Position numbers and translations under genes: made by a program. Below, piece after piece: positions 44,015 through 54,710 of a stretch of 64,000 nucleotides of DNA (positions within the stretch are counted from its first letter, which is position 1; each line of letters begins with the position of its first letter). The stretch is taken from the NCBI GenBank assembly GCA_017354895.1, contig CP071493.1, positions 7,812,001-7,876,000 on the forward strand, in the 5' to 3' direction. The stretch comes from Podospora comata. Its lineage: Eukaryota; Ascomycota; Sordariomycetes; Sordariales; Podosporaceae. Under the pieces are notes generated by a model that searched no databases, was not told where the DNA came from, and was given only the letters and a program-made list of their open reading frames with translations.

Positions 44015-44693
44015 TCACATGCTACACCTGAATCGGCGAGGCTTACGACACGGTTTCACTAGGTTGTGTTGGTTTTCCAGTCTAGGGGCTCTATTGCATA
44101 CTTCAACACGCAAGGAAGTTGTAGGGAAAAAATAGGACGAGACCTGGGCAGCACGGCGAAGGCGTTGGCGTGGATACGGATCTTTTGTAGAGAGTTTGGT
44201 ACTCAAAATTAGGGCATAATATTCGCCTTGTAATCATGAATATATGGACCCCTCGTGACTGTTTTATGCTTTTTTTCTTTTTTTCTCATTTTTGCCTGCA
44301 ACTGCGAGGTATGTCCCGGATCTTTTGACTGGGAGCTGAGCTTTCAACAAACGCCTTGCCATGGAAGCCGCCAGATGGTTTTCAGCCTATGCCAGAGACG
44401 CCTGCGGCTGGCTCCTGTTGGCCCTCTGGAAACGATCCTACTCACTATCCTCACAAAGAAAGAGCAGGCGCCGTGCCTAGTGTCACCGTCTATCGGATGG
44501 CTATCCCGTTACCACATGCAAGTGGGCAAGCGAGTAAGCCTGCCTTCCCTGCTCTAGTTCCCAGACAACACCCACTACTCTATTGTTGGTACAGGGTGTT
44601 TATACATGGCCTGGTCGTCACGGTGGTGGTATTTGATATATCGCAATACGTGACCAACAGCCTGTGGCAGGCATATCGAGTGTCTTGGACCGT
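44015..44693. other. Intergenic between convergent NUP57 and TOM5
   Basis: The stretch contains the 3' flanks of both genes, with a T-rich tract at about 44268-44290. No gene is supported. Confidence 0.5.
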
Positions 44694-44981
44694 TTAGAAG
44701 ACCTTGGAGACGGCATCGATGACGAAGGGGGCTGTACAAGGGGGCAAAGGTTAGAATCACCCAACCAGCCGGGGGAAGATAGAGATTGGGAATTTCATAC
44801 AGAGGTAGAGAGCAGCGGCTGTGGCGATGACCCGCTGGATGGTGAAGGTGGCCTCCGCCTCGGCGGCGCGAAGCTCGGCCTCGGAGACTTGTGGGGGCAC
44901 TGTTTCGATTATTTGTTAGAAATTTTGGAAGGCGGTGAGATCTTGGAGGAGAGGGGGAGACAGTGACGTACAACCGAACAT
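44694..44981 (-). CDS. TOM5: Mitochondrial import receptor small subunit Tom5
   Basis: This is a tail-anchored small subunit of the outer-membrane TOM translocase that helps pass preproteins from receptors to the pore. The gene is tiny and split: exons 44981-44972 (10 nt), 44899-44801 and 44731-44694, total exactly 49 codons with stop. The 48-residue product starts MFGLPPQVSEAELRAAEAEA, continues TFTIQRVIATAAALYL, and ends SPFVIDAVSKVF. That matches the build of fungal Tom5: short acidic cytosolic head, one membrane helix with an internal Pro, ending near a Lys. Both introns have consensus GT (GTACGT, GTATGA) and AG ends. No single frame longer than a few dozen codons covers it, so it is easy to miss. 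The call rests on length, layout and my memory of the family. Confidence 0.82.
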
Positions 44982-46110
44982 TTTGGATTCCGTGAAGGGG
45001 TTGTGGTGGTTATTTGTGTTTCGTGGTGGGAGGACGAGGTGACCGGTGACGATGGTATCGATTGGGTGTTGCGATAGGAATTGATTTTATTTTCTTTCTT
45101 CTGGGAACCTTGAAAGCTCAAACTTCAGATCCGGGTTCAAAGTCTTGTGGATAAAGATCCAGTGTTTTGACCTTTCAGGCTTTTTCCTTGAATTCTGACC
45201 CAACGATGGCAGTTTGAAAGAACTTGGCGGTCGGTAAACTTTTTTTTTCATGACGCCATCCCTAGTTCGGCAATCGGGCTTGAGGGCGGATGACAGCGGC
45301 GCGAGCGCTGGCACCGCCTGCCCGGTGCAGAAGGTGGGCTTGGCATTGCGGCTCGGAATGGTACCCGGAGTACAATTACCTAAGACAACACCATATGCAA
45401 CGAACATGCAAAGCCGGTGAACCAGTCGGAGCGTTATCAGGAGGCTCCTAACCGAGAATACCCGACTGCCTCCGCCCTTCCCTTGAAACTGACATACAAA
45501 CAACTGCTCCAGACTCCAGGGCCGTGGTTGATACTGGGGACCGATAACGGTGGGGGGTGAGTGGACTGTCCTGGGGACTGGGGACCTCGGAGGGTGACAG
45601 TATGACTGGATAAGGGCTGCCATTGACTTTAAAGTTTGCCGCTTCTTCTTGTTTGTTATCTCTCTTACTTATCCCGTATCTGTCGTAGGTTGGGAATTCC
45701 AGTTTCTTTCGGCGAGTTTTCACCAGTCTAGCGGACAATCGCATATAGACCGGTTTGCCGCCTTGACGTCAACCTGGCTCGGGATTGTTCGTGGGCTGCC
45801 GTTAAGACCGACCCTATCTAAGCGCCATTGGACTGCCTCCCACGTCGTACTTCTTACCTTTTTCCCCCGTATTTTTTCATATTCTCCTCGTCCCTTGCGC
45901 CAGCAATACACGTCGGTGTCTACGGCCACATACGACATCTTTGTGTGCCACTGAGCATTCAGGGTACAACCTTAACAATCCTTGGCCAGAAGTCTTTGTT
46001 CTGGACGGACGCGCGCTCTTGCGCCGCCATATCGACTTGTCCGGCCGTCATTGACACCTGGGCCCGATTGAATCTCACCGAGGTCTCGAAGCTCTTGTTC
46101 TCCGGTCACA
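44982..46110. other. Divergent promoter region, TOM5 and GCV2
   Basis: Frames at 45087-45623 (-) and 45649-45954 (+) have no motif. The last 300 bp before 46111 are probably the GCV2 leader. Nothing else is supported. Confidence 0.45.
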
Positions 46111-49100
46111 ATGGCTTCCAGACAGCAGATGGCGCACCTGCGCAAGGTACCAGGTGCTTTGCTCCACGCTTCCCGAGCTTCAAGGCCACTTTTGCGACCT
46201 CGCATTGCAGCTGCTTGCTCTACTCCCAAGGCACTTGCACGATGGGAGAGCACCACGAGCGCCGCCTGGGAAAGCCCGAAACCGACCCTCCGGACACCCG
46301 AGTTCCATAGACTGCCCGACCTGTTCCCTATCAATGAGAGCTTCACCAAACGGCATATCGGCCCGGACGATCAGGGCGTGCAGGAGATGCTCCAGGCTCT
46401 TTCGCCCCCTGTCAAGTCGCTTGAAGAATTCGTGGAGCAAGTCATACCCGCGGATATTCGGTCAACCAGGGAGTTGTTTGTGACTGAGGGAAAGCAGTCT
46501 GAGAGCGAAACCATGTCGAGGGAGGGTCTCCAGGAATGGGAGGTTCAGAAGATTGCACAGGACATTGCTGGGACTCCCAACAAGTCGGAGAGATACTTCA
46601 TTGGCGAAGGATACTACGGCACTTTGGTCCCTGAAGTAATCAAGCGCAATGTGCTCGAGAGCCCGGCTTGGTACACCAGTTATACGCCATACCAACCCGA
46701 GATCAGCCAGGGCCGTCTCGAGTCCCTGCTCAACTTTCAGACCTTGGTGACTGATCTGACAGCTCTCCCGGTTGCCAATGCTAGTTTGCTGGACGAGGGA
46801 ACTGCGGCAGCCGAAGCGATGGCTATCTCCCTGAACTCGTTGCCTACCTCGAGGCAGAAGCTGAAAGGAAAGACGTTTGTTGTCTCGACGTCAACTCATC
46901 CTGCGACAATCAAGGTGTTGTGCGGACGTGCTGAAGCGTTGGGGGTCGAGGTCGCCATTATGGACGTTAACGAGTCCACGCTCGCCAGCCTGCAGGAGTT
47001 GGGCGATAACTTGGTCGGTGTCATGCTCCAGTACCCTGATAGGTTCGGTAACGCTGCCGACTTCCGATCGATTGCCGATGCCGTTCACAAGCAAGGCGCG
47101 CTCCTCAGCGTCGGAACAGACCTGCTCGCACTTACTCTCTTAACCCCACCGGGCGAACTCGGTGCTGATATCGTGTTTGGAAACTCGCAAAGATTCGGTG
47201 TACCCTTCGGATCGGGAGGACCCCATGCTGCTTTCTTTGCCGTGCAGGAGAAGCTCAAGAGGAAGATGCCCGGTCGTCTTGTCGGCGTATCCAAGGATCG
47301 TCTCGGTGGTCGTGCTCTTCGTCTGGCCTTGCAGACACGAGAACAGCATATCAGGAGAGAGAAGGCTACGAGCAATGTCTGTACTGCTCAAGCTTTGCTC
47401 GCCAACATGGCCGCATTTTACGCAGTTTACCACGGCCCTGAAGGTCTGAAGCGGATTGCTGAGAGATGCAACCTTGCTGCACGGGTTATTTGGGCGGCCG
47501 CTACACGCTATGGCTATGAAGCCCAGGAGCCGATTTTCGACAAGGTTACCATCGACTTGCCAAACATGGCTGATAAGTTTTACCGTTTCGCAAAGGAGAC
47601 TGGGGTCTACGTCAGACCAGTCGGCGAGAGCAAGGTTGCTATCAGCCTGGATGAGACGGTCACGGAGGAGGATTTGACTAGACTTGTCCAGATTCTTGGT
47701 GACTTCCGTTCCTATTTGGTGCAGCAGTCGGCAAACTCTGGAGACGATTATGCCTCCACTGTCAAGAGCTTGCTCGAGGAGCAGTCCGTCAGAACTGCCA
47801 ACATACCCGAGACGCTGAAGAGGACCTCCCCGTACCTGACACATCCCGTCTTCAACAGCCACCACTCCGAGACAGAAATGCTCCGCTACATCCACCACCT
47901 TCAGTCCAAGGATCTCTCCCTGGTGCACTCCATGATTCCTCTGGGCTCATGCACCATGAAGCTGAACGGTAGCGCTGAAATGTCGCTCATCACCCTGCCA
48001 GGCTTTGCCAATGTTCATCCTGGACGTTTGGAGCAGAACATCAAGGCGCAGCCGATTTACACTATCATCTACGAGCTTGAGGAGCAGTTGAAGAGCATCA
48101 CAGGCATGGATGGTGTGAGTTTGCAGCCAAACTCGGGTGCTCAGGGCGAGTACGCAGGTTTGCGGATTATCCGTAGCTACCTCGACTCTCAGCGCGGCCC
48201 TGACGATCCTGTCCGTGACATCTGCTTGATTCCTGTTTCGGCCCACGGCACGAATCCGGCGTCAGCAGCTATGGCGGGCATGCGTGTTGTCCCCATCAAG
48301 TGCGACACCAAGACGGGCAACTTGGATCTCGAGGACCTTCGGGCCAAGTGCGAGCAGCACTCCAAGCAGATTGGTGCCATTATGATCACCTACCCCAGCA
48401 CCTTCGGTGTTTTCGAGCCGCAAATCAAGGAGGTCTGCAACATCATCCACTCCCATGGTGGCCAGGTGTACATGGACGGCGCCAACATGAACGCTCAGAT
48501 CGGCCTTTGCAGCCCTGGTGAGATTGGCGCAGATGTGTGCCATCTCAACCTGCACAAGACTTTCTGCATTCCCCACGGCGGTGGTGGCCCAGGTGTCGGC
48601 CCTGTCTGCGTCAAGAAGCATCTGGGTCCTCACCTTCCCATTTCTACGCTCCACGACCACCCCAACCATACCACAACGCAGGTGACCAGTGCGCCGTTTG
48701 GAAGCGCCGGTATCCTCCCCATCAGCTGGTCGTACATTGCTCTCATGGGCGCCGCCGGCCTCAAGAAGGCCACCCAGGTCGGCCTTCTCAACGCCAACTA
48801 TCTCCTCGCCAAGCTCAAGCCCCACTACTCGATTTTGTACACCAACGAGCACGGCAGATGCGCCCACGAGTTCATCCTGGACGTCCGGCCTTTCCAGGCC
48901 ACCGCCGGCATCGAGGCGATCGACATCGCGAAGCGCCTGCAGGATTATGGCTTCCACGCTCCCACCATGAGCTGGCCCGTGGCCAACACCCTCATGATTG
49001 AACCTACCGAGTCCGAGTCCAAGGAGGAGCTTGACCGCTTCGTCGATGCTCTTGTCAGCATTCGCGAGGAGATTCGCGAGATTGAGGAGGGCAAGGCCCC

Positions 49101-49421
49101 GCGTGAGGGCAACGTCTTGAAGATGGCGCCTCATCCCATGGTGGATATCATTGGCGGCGATGGCGAGGAGGGAAGCAAGTGGGATAGGCCTTATAGCCGC
49201 ACCAAGGCTGCCTACCCGCTGCCTTGGCTCAAGGAGAAGAAGTTCTGGCCTAGTGTGGCGAGAATCAACGATAGTAAGTGACTTCTTGCCGTGTTATGGC
49301 ATCGGTCTCAAGTACGCTGACATATTTTCTAGCTTACGGAGATACCAACCTTTTCTGCACCTGCCCTCCTGTAGAGGACACGACGGGCGGTAATCTGTCT
49401 TCTGTTCAGACTTCTCAATAG
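46111..49421 (+). CDS. GCV2: Glycine decarboxylase P-protein, mitochondrial
   Basis: This PLP enzyme of the mitochondrial glycine cleavage system decarboxylates glycine and passes the aminomethyl group to the lipoyl H-protein. It has 1083 codons in two exons, 46111-49273 and 49333-49421. The N-terminus is a typical presequence (MASRQQMAHLRKVPGALLHASRASRPLLRPR, Arg-rich with no acidic residue). The mature part starts FTKRHIGPDDQGVQEML. The N-terminal half has YTPYQPEISQGRLESLLNFQT. The C-terminal half has the PLP lysine at codon 816 in HLNLHKTFCIPHGGGGPG, and SHGGQVYMDGANMNAQ before it. The last exon gives the conserved end TYGDTNLFCTCPPVED plus a short extra tail. Length and order match eukaryotic P-proteins. 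Confidence 0.96.
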
Positions 49422-50124
49422 ACACACAATTGGGTTTTAGACGGGTGTTGCTCATAGACATTTCTTCTTCTGCGTTGGAGTTTATGGTTTCGAGGGGGCG
49501 TGGGTCAAAAGGCAGGCAAGGGGAGAGTTCAACAAGTATCTCCCAAAGAGGAAGGGAAGAAAAGGAGATGGGGTTCAACAATACGTTCGGGCATTGATTG
49601 GCTTTTTACATATACAAGCCGCAAACGGGAGTTTCTGAGCGGTTTGGCGGGGTCTGGCAGCATTTTTCTCTGCTTTTCAACATGCGTGCATCTCTAGATA
49701 CCTTACAACAACACATCATCAGGTGGCTGGCTCTAGGGAGGAACTAAGGGAAAGGCGTTTTTCAACAAAGACGGGGTGGTTTGTCAAAATAAATAGTGTC
49801 GGGACTGTCTTTCTCACTTTTTGTTTTCTTGAGCGTTGGAGTTGTTTGGGTGGATGGGTGAGCTCAACATTGTGAATCGACAGCTGGAACCAACCCCAGG
49901 TCTCACGCACTCGGCTGTTCATCTATACGATCCACACTAAGATCCGCGAAATAGAACGCTTTTTTTTCTGTCAAAACGACTACTTAAATTGCTTCCCATT
50001 TTATTTTTGACCTCCATGAAAAATGACCGCTCCCAATATGCAACTCTGTCCTATCTATTGACAACTAACTCCCCATGGATATCTTGAACTCATACTTAAC
50101 ACCAATCAGATGGGCCTTTGGCGT
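49422..50124. other. Intergenic between convergent GCV2 and SQT1
   Basis: The stretch contains 3' flanks only, with T-rich tracts near 49960-50010. No gene is supported. Confidence 0.5.
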
Positions 50125-51702
50125 TTAGGCCTCGAAAACCAGCACCACGGAGTCATCACCCGCTGTGACAACCCTCTCACCATCAGCGCCCTGCACAAAA
50201 CCCAAAACACCACCACCCTCACCACCACCTCTGTGACCCTTCCACTCCTTGATCAAACCAGCCGTTAGCCCAGCAGCAACAGCCTCCTGGGTAGCGGTCG
50301 CGCCGCGCATGTCCCACCGTCTCACCACGCCGTCCAAACCGCACGACGTCAGGAGCCAACCGGCAGTCGCGCCAGTGGCAGCCCGGACAAAGTCTACCTT
50401 GACAACAGACTCCCCCTCGTGGGCACCACGGATGTGTTTCCTTACTTGGAACGACCTCGCGGCATCAAAGATGGCAATGCTGCCGTCTACTGAGCCAGCA
50501 GCGAGGAGAGGCTGTTGCGGCGAAAAAGACAGGGACTCGATGCCGTCTGATTGTACGTTCAACGCAGCCAGAACGACGCCAGCACCGGCGGAAGGATCGC
50601 TTTGCGCGTTGGACGAGTTGGAAGGAGCAGCTCTGCGGCCGGCGGGGCCTCGTTGGACGGGGACGGCACGTTGTGTGGTTCGCGAAGCAGGCTGAGCGGA
50701 GAGGCGAGGGAGACCGACGACCCTGATGGCACCCTGGGCGCCACCGACGGCCACGAGCCCACCAGAGGGGGAAATGGCGACGGAGTAGAGGCCACCCTCG
50801 ACGAAGAAGCGTTGATCCGCGTCCGCAAGAGACACAACTGTTTGACCGTTATCGGTGACGAGGTTCTTAGCAGCCGCTTCGCCAAAGACGTCGAAAACGT
50901 GGAGGGAGCTGTCCTCGCTGACGGTAGCGAGGAGAAGACCGTCGGAAGACCAGGCGCCTGCTGTGCAAGATTCTGTGTGGAGGAAGTAGGACTGGACGAT
51001 CTGGATTGGGTTGGAAGGATCGGCAGCTGGGTCAATGGTGAAGACCCAGACGGAGCCGTCGGATGCGCCCAAGGCGATGGTGTTCGGATGGGCGGCGGAT
51101 GGGCAAGGCGATACCCAGTTGACTTCTTCTGTTTCTTGCGACTCGCCGACGTACTTGAACTGAGCACCTGTCCCGGTGCTGGGGACTCCTACAGCGTACA
51201 CGCGCAACCGCCCGTCCATGCCGCCACTGACCAAGAAGTCACCGCGTGGTAGAGTGAATGTCAGCGCATTGATGCTGTCTGTGTGTCCATCGATGGCGAA
51301 CAGGGGCTGAAGTTCGGTCGGTTGCCACGCCCCAGCGGAGCTAGGGTCTGAGTTGTAGCTTGGGGGGAGGACTGGCTTTGACGAGGCGGCAGAGATGTCG
51401 ATAACGTAGCCTTTTCCTGGGGCATCGTCGGCGTCGCCCTCGGAACCACCTGTCGCAATCAAATGTGGGTATACTGGATGTTGAGCGATCGCAAAGACTG
51501 AATCCTTGTGCTGGTCAAAGTAGGCGATACCGTCGTTCTCCAGCACTAGTTCTTCGCCTTGCTCCTCGTCGTCTGAGTCCATGGGGACATCTTCATCCCC
51601 GTCCATATCGTCAACAACCTCCTGGACATCGTCCTCGGCGATCATCTCGGGCTCCGAGTCGTCATCGTCGGCAGGTTGTTGGTATGGCTTCGAGGATGAC
51701 AT
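50125..51702 (-). CDS. SQT1: WD40 ribosome-assembly chaperone Sqt1 (AAMP-like)
   Basis: In yeast, Sqt1 captures the nascent N-terminus of Rpl10 (uL16) and delivers it to the 60S subunit. This is a single exon of 525 codons. The acidic N-terminus (residues about 12-60, DDDDSEPEMIAEDD and later DSDDEEQGEEL) is followed by a WD40 propeller. Its blades begin FDQHKDSVFAIAQHPVYPHLIATGGSEGDAD, then IDGHTDSINALTF with VSGGMDGRLRVYAV, and CTAGAWSSDGLLLATVSEDSSLHVFDV. The last ones are LTSCGLDGVVRRWDM and ERVVTAGDDSVVLVFEA. The acidic head and the blade pattern fit Sqt1/AAMP. A Gln/Arg-rich, low-complexity insert (about residues 340-375) separates two blades. Confidence 0.9.
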   Translation of the reverse strand: MSSSKPYQQPADDDDSEPEMIAEDDVQEVVDDMDGDEDVPMDSDDEEQGEELVLENDGIAYFDQHKDSVFAIAQHPVYPHLIATGGSEGDADDAPGKGYVIDISAASSKPVLPPSYNSDPSSAGAWQPTELQPLFAIDGHTDSINALTFTLPRGDFLVSGGMDGRLRVYAVGVPSTGTGAQFKYVGESQETEEVNWVSPCPSAAHPNTIALGASDGSVWVFTIDPAADPSNPIQIVQSYFLHTESCTAGAWSSDGLLLATVSEDSSLHVFDVFGEAAAKNLVTDNGQTVVSLADADQRFFVEGGLYSVAISPSGGLVAVGGAQGAIRVVGLPRLSAQPASRTTQRAVPVQRGPAGRRAAPSNSSNAQSDPSAGAGVVLAALNVQSDGIESLSFSPQQPLLAAGSVDGSIAIFDAARSFQVRKHIRGAHEGESVVKVDFVRAATGATAGWLLTSCGLDGVVRRWDMRGATATQEAVAAGLTAGLIKEWKGHRGGGEGGGVLGFVQGADGERVVTAGDDSVVLVFEA

Positions 51703-52149
51703 GTTTGTGGTAGCTTAGCTCTAACGGATATGGTGAGCAGTGATTCGTGAAGTTTGAAAAAAGGAATTGGTAGCTAACTCGATGCTTGAAGACTGGTGGG
51801 ATGGTGGGGTAATATTTACCACAACTTTTTCCAGCACTTTGCCTGCTTGATAAGCAGTCTGCTTATCGATCCATGGCGGGGTTCGAATTGGTTCTCAATT
51901 CCCCACAAATGTCAAGCGTGGGTAAAATTCGGTAGCAATGCAATCCACTTTGAACATCACCACTGCTGTTAGTGACCCTAACCCTGACCAGAGCAGCAAG
52001 CCAACAAACAACAATGGTTCAAATCTAGCACTTGACAACCGCTTTGCTATTGTTGACAAATACAGAGAAACACCCAGAAACACTTTCGTGAGAAGCTTTT
52101 AACCGAATCTGCATTTACGTACGGTAACCAGCTAGCGATTTGGAATACC
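51703..52149. other. Promoter side of SQT1
   Basis: No gene is seen. A telobox-like stretch GACCCTAACCCTGACC lies at about 51973-51988, roughly 270 bp before the SQT1 start. Such boxes are common in promoters of ribosome-related fungal genes. Confidence 0.35.
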
Positions 52150-52362
52150 TGCAAAAGGGTCAGGACTTGGCCAACACAGAGGTCCATCTGGGCAATCCTA
52201 CAGCCAATAATTGGCGAGACCATTCACCTGTCGCACCGATTGTACGAGCTTGGCTGTAGTGTAGAGCTACGTTGGGTGCCTGGGCATCGCCACGGGGTTC
52301 AGCCTCACCAAAAAGCGGATGTGGCGTCTCGTCAAGCAGCAAGAACCGGCACCTCGAGCTAG
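52150..52362 (+). mobile_element. RNase H domain scrap of a Tad1-like LINE (non-LTR retrotransposon)
   Basis: One plus-strand frame reads RSIWAILQPIIGETIHLSHRL, then YELGCSVELRWVPGHRHGV, then HQKADVASRQAARTG before a stop. The RWVPGH element followed by an Ala-Asp in the KADxAS context is the C-terminal half of the RNase H domain found at the end of fungal Tad1/I-type LINE polyproteins. The conserved Gly-Asn before the Glu/Lys-Ala-Asp is missing. No reverse transcriptase, poly(A) tail or target-site repeats are visible next to it. It is therefore an old, isolated fragment of about 70 codons. A relic of some other RNase H is possible but less likely. Confidence 0.6.
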
Positions 52363-53183
52363 AATTTCGGGGCTGGCCCGGGGATTGATGTACCCAAGCA
52401 GTACTTGAAGCGTTGGCAGGAGGTTCAGAACGATGTGTTGACGGTTGCTCGGAGAGACCCCGACCTTGACCGCCATGGGTACTCACGTCTTTTGTGAAGT
52501 AAAGCTCAAGTACCTAAGTGGTGTCATTTCCACAGGCTATCTAAAAAGACGACTTACAAGATATATTTGCAAATGTGAGGTTAGGATATAAGTCAAGTAT
52601 GTCGGATATTGGTCTAGAACGGCTTCAAATGATGAAGTCGATTGACTTCAGCCAGAGGGAGGGTTCAGGGTAGCAGATATCTTGCAGGGACCTGGATGGG
52701 AATAAATTGTTAATGGTTGAGTTTAGAATCCAGACAGTCAATTTGAGGCATGTAATTGAACTGATGACAGTGTCTGACAAAAGAAAAGCTGCTTTGAGTC
52801 CCCAGCTTCAGAAAACCAGCAGGGCACTGCAAAACGTTCATCAACATTTACAGAACCTGACCGAAGACTTCAAGCCCAATGGAGAATAAGAGCCTAGCGA
52901 CTGGGTAGTAGAGCTCCTTCGGAGAAATAGCAAAGGCGCAAAGCTGTAAGGCACCAGTAGCAGCAGCTGACATATATCAGAGTCAAGGTTAAGTAAATTC
53001 AGAGCTAAGAGACTAACAAACAAACTCATCAAATAAATACCATCTTCTATCCAAACGAAAGCAAAACCGAAACAACACAAGAAAGGCCAAAGTACCTAGG
53101 TAGGTAACGGAACCTCCTCACTCCCATCTCTCACCCCCCGGTGCTTCATCGCACTCACCACACTCTTAACCATCCCCAGAAAT
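52363..53183. other. Intergenic with one unexplained open frame
   Basis: A frame at 52764-52889 (+) reads MTVSDKRKAALSPQLQKTSRALQNVHQHLQNLTEDF, a hydrophilic helix-like peptide with a clean stop. It may be chance or the end of a decayed gene. The remainder is 3' flank of the Cys-rich repeat gene. Confidence 0.35.
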
Positions 53184-54710
53184 CTACGCACAATCAGCCC
53201 TCACAGGAACCTCTCTGCAACTATCCGGTCCCGGGTGAGGGCTATCACAAAGCTGATCACACTCCACCCCCGGCGCAACAAACACCCTGTATTCCTGTCC
53301 CACGAATCCAGGAAGTCTAAACTGTCTCGGATCGGTAGCCGCCAGGCCAGAAGCTCTGTACCCAGCCCGACAAGCACAGTAATTCTTCTCCAGCCCAAAC
53401 GGAGTAGAGATGCAAGACGTTGTGATGGTGCACTTGTTGAAGAATGGGTTCGGGTTGCAGGTAGCACACGTGCTGGGCTTGCTCTTGCGCTTGCAGTCAG
53501 CCGTGCAGGAGGAGTAATCCTTTCCGTTGTTGGCCTCGCCGTCGTCGCACTCCTCTCCCAGGGGGTAGTCAATGCGACCGTCGCCGCACGTTGGCTTTGG
53601 GCAAGAGGACGTGCAGCGAGTTATCTTGGTGCAGGTCTTTGTGCAGTTGGAGTTGGGGGTGCCGTTGAGGTAGCCGTCGTCGCACTCTTCCGGGTGCTCA
53701 ACAATGCCGTTTCCGCAGACTGATGGATTCGGAGGGTAGCAGGGCTCTTTGAACGTGCAGGTGCTGGTGCACTTGGACGAGGGAGTACCGTTGAGATCAC
53801 CGTCATCACACTCCTCGGGATTCTCGGTGATGCCGTTGCCACAGACGGGCCCCTTGACCCAAGTGCAGTTGGTTGTGCACTTGCAGCCAGGGCTACCATT
53901 GAACGAGCCGTAATCGCATTGCTCTCCTGGGTCGACGACGCCATTGCCGCATGTCGGTGGGCAGGGTACGTCAACCTTGGTGCAGTTGGCAGAGCACTTG
54001 GATCCAGGGGCACCGTTGAATTGCCAACCAAGGTCACACTCCTCTTCAGGAGTATTTAGAATGCCATCACCGCAGTAGTCACAGACGGTGCAGTTATCTG
54101 AACAGCCGCTGTTGTAGGCTCCGTTTCTTGGCCCGGCATCGCACTCCTCGCCAGGATCGATGTACCCGTTGCCGCAGACAGGGGCCTTTTTGCAGTCGTC
54201 GGTGCAGCCCGAATTGAGCTCACCATTGAGAGATCCAAGATCGCACTCCTCGGGCCAGTCGACATGTCCATCACCACAACTAGAGACCTTCTTGCAATCT
54301 TTGGAGCAACCGGAGTTGAGCTCACCATTGCGATGGCCCAGATCGCATTCCTCGGGGAATGCCACAATCCCATCACCGCAGCAGGGAACCTTTTTGCAGT
54401 CCTTGGAGCAGCCAGAGTTGGGTGCTCCGTTGAGCTCTGGGCCGAGATCGCACTGCTCATAGGGCAACTGGACCATCCTGCACAAGGTGAAGGGTTAGTC
54501 ATGTTCAAGTCCGAAGGATCAAATTTCAAGCACTTACCCATCACCACAGACTCCACCACAATGAGTACCATTGCGGCACACAGGGTAGCTTGGCCGAGGG
54601 ATAGGGTCGTGGGTGGCGGTAACATGGGTGGTAGTTGTCGTGTTCACATAGATACGGGTACAGCTGGCCCCCCCCATGAAGAGGGCGAGCAAGATCTTGT
54701 TGTGAAGCAT
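53184..54710 (-). CDS. Secreted protein of nine Cys-rich CGDG repeats (Myxococcus-type repeat)
   Basis: This extracellular protein has 488 codons in two exons, 54710-54538 and 54477-53184. The frame upstream of 54710 starts with TTG, so I take the ATG giving MLHNKILLALFMGGASC, a signal peptide. A Thr-rich segment follows, then about nine copies of a 35-45-residue unit of the form CG(D/N)G-x(3-6)-PEECD-x-G-x-NG-x(3)-SGCSxDC. Examples are CGDGIVAFPEECDLG and CGNGYIDPGEECDAG. This pattern is the Myxococcus cysteine-rich repeat. Sequons such as NGT, NCT and NGS are common. The C-terminal part is a distinct Cys-containing domain: CATCNPNPFFNKC, YCACRAGYRASG and a VECDQLCDSPHPGPDSC end, typical of fungal secreted proteins. 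The function is unknown; calcium-bound adhesion or matrix roles are guesses. Confidence 0.88.

Noticed and set aside
50551-51252. 233-codon plus-strand frame
   Set aside because: It is the antisense of SQT1, whose WD40 repeats are unmistakable.
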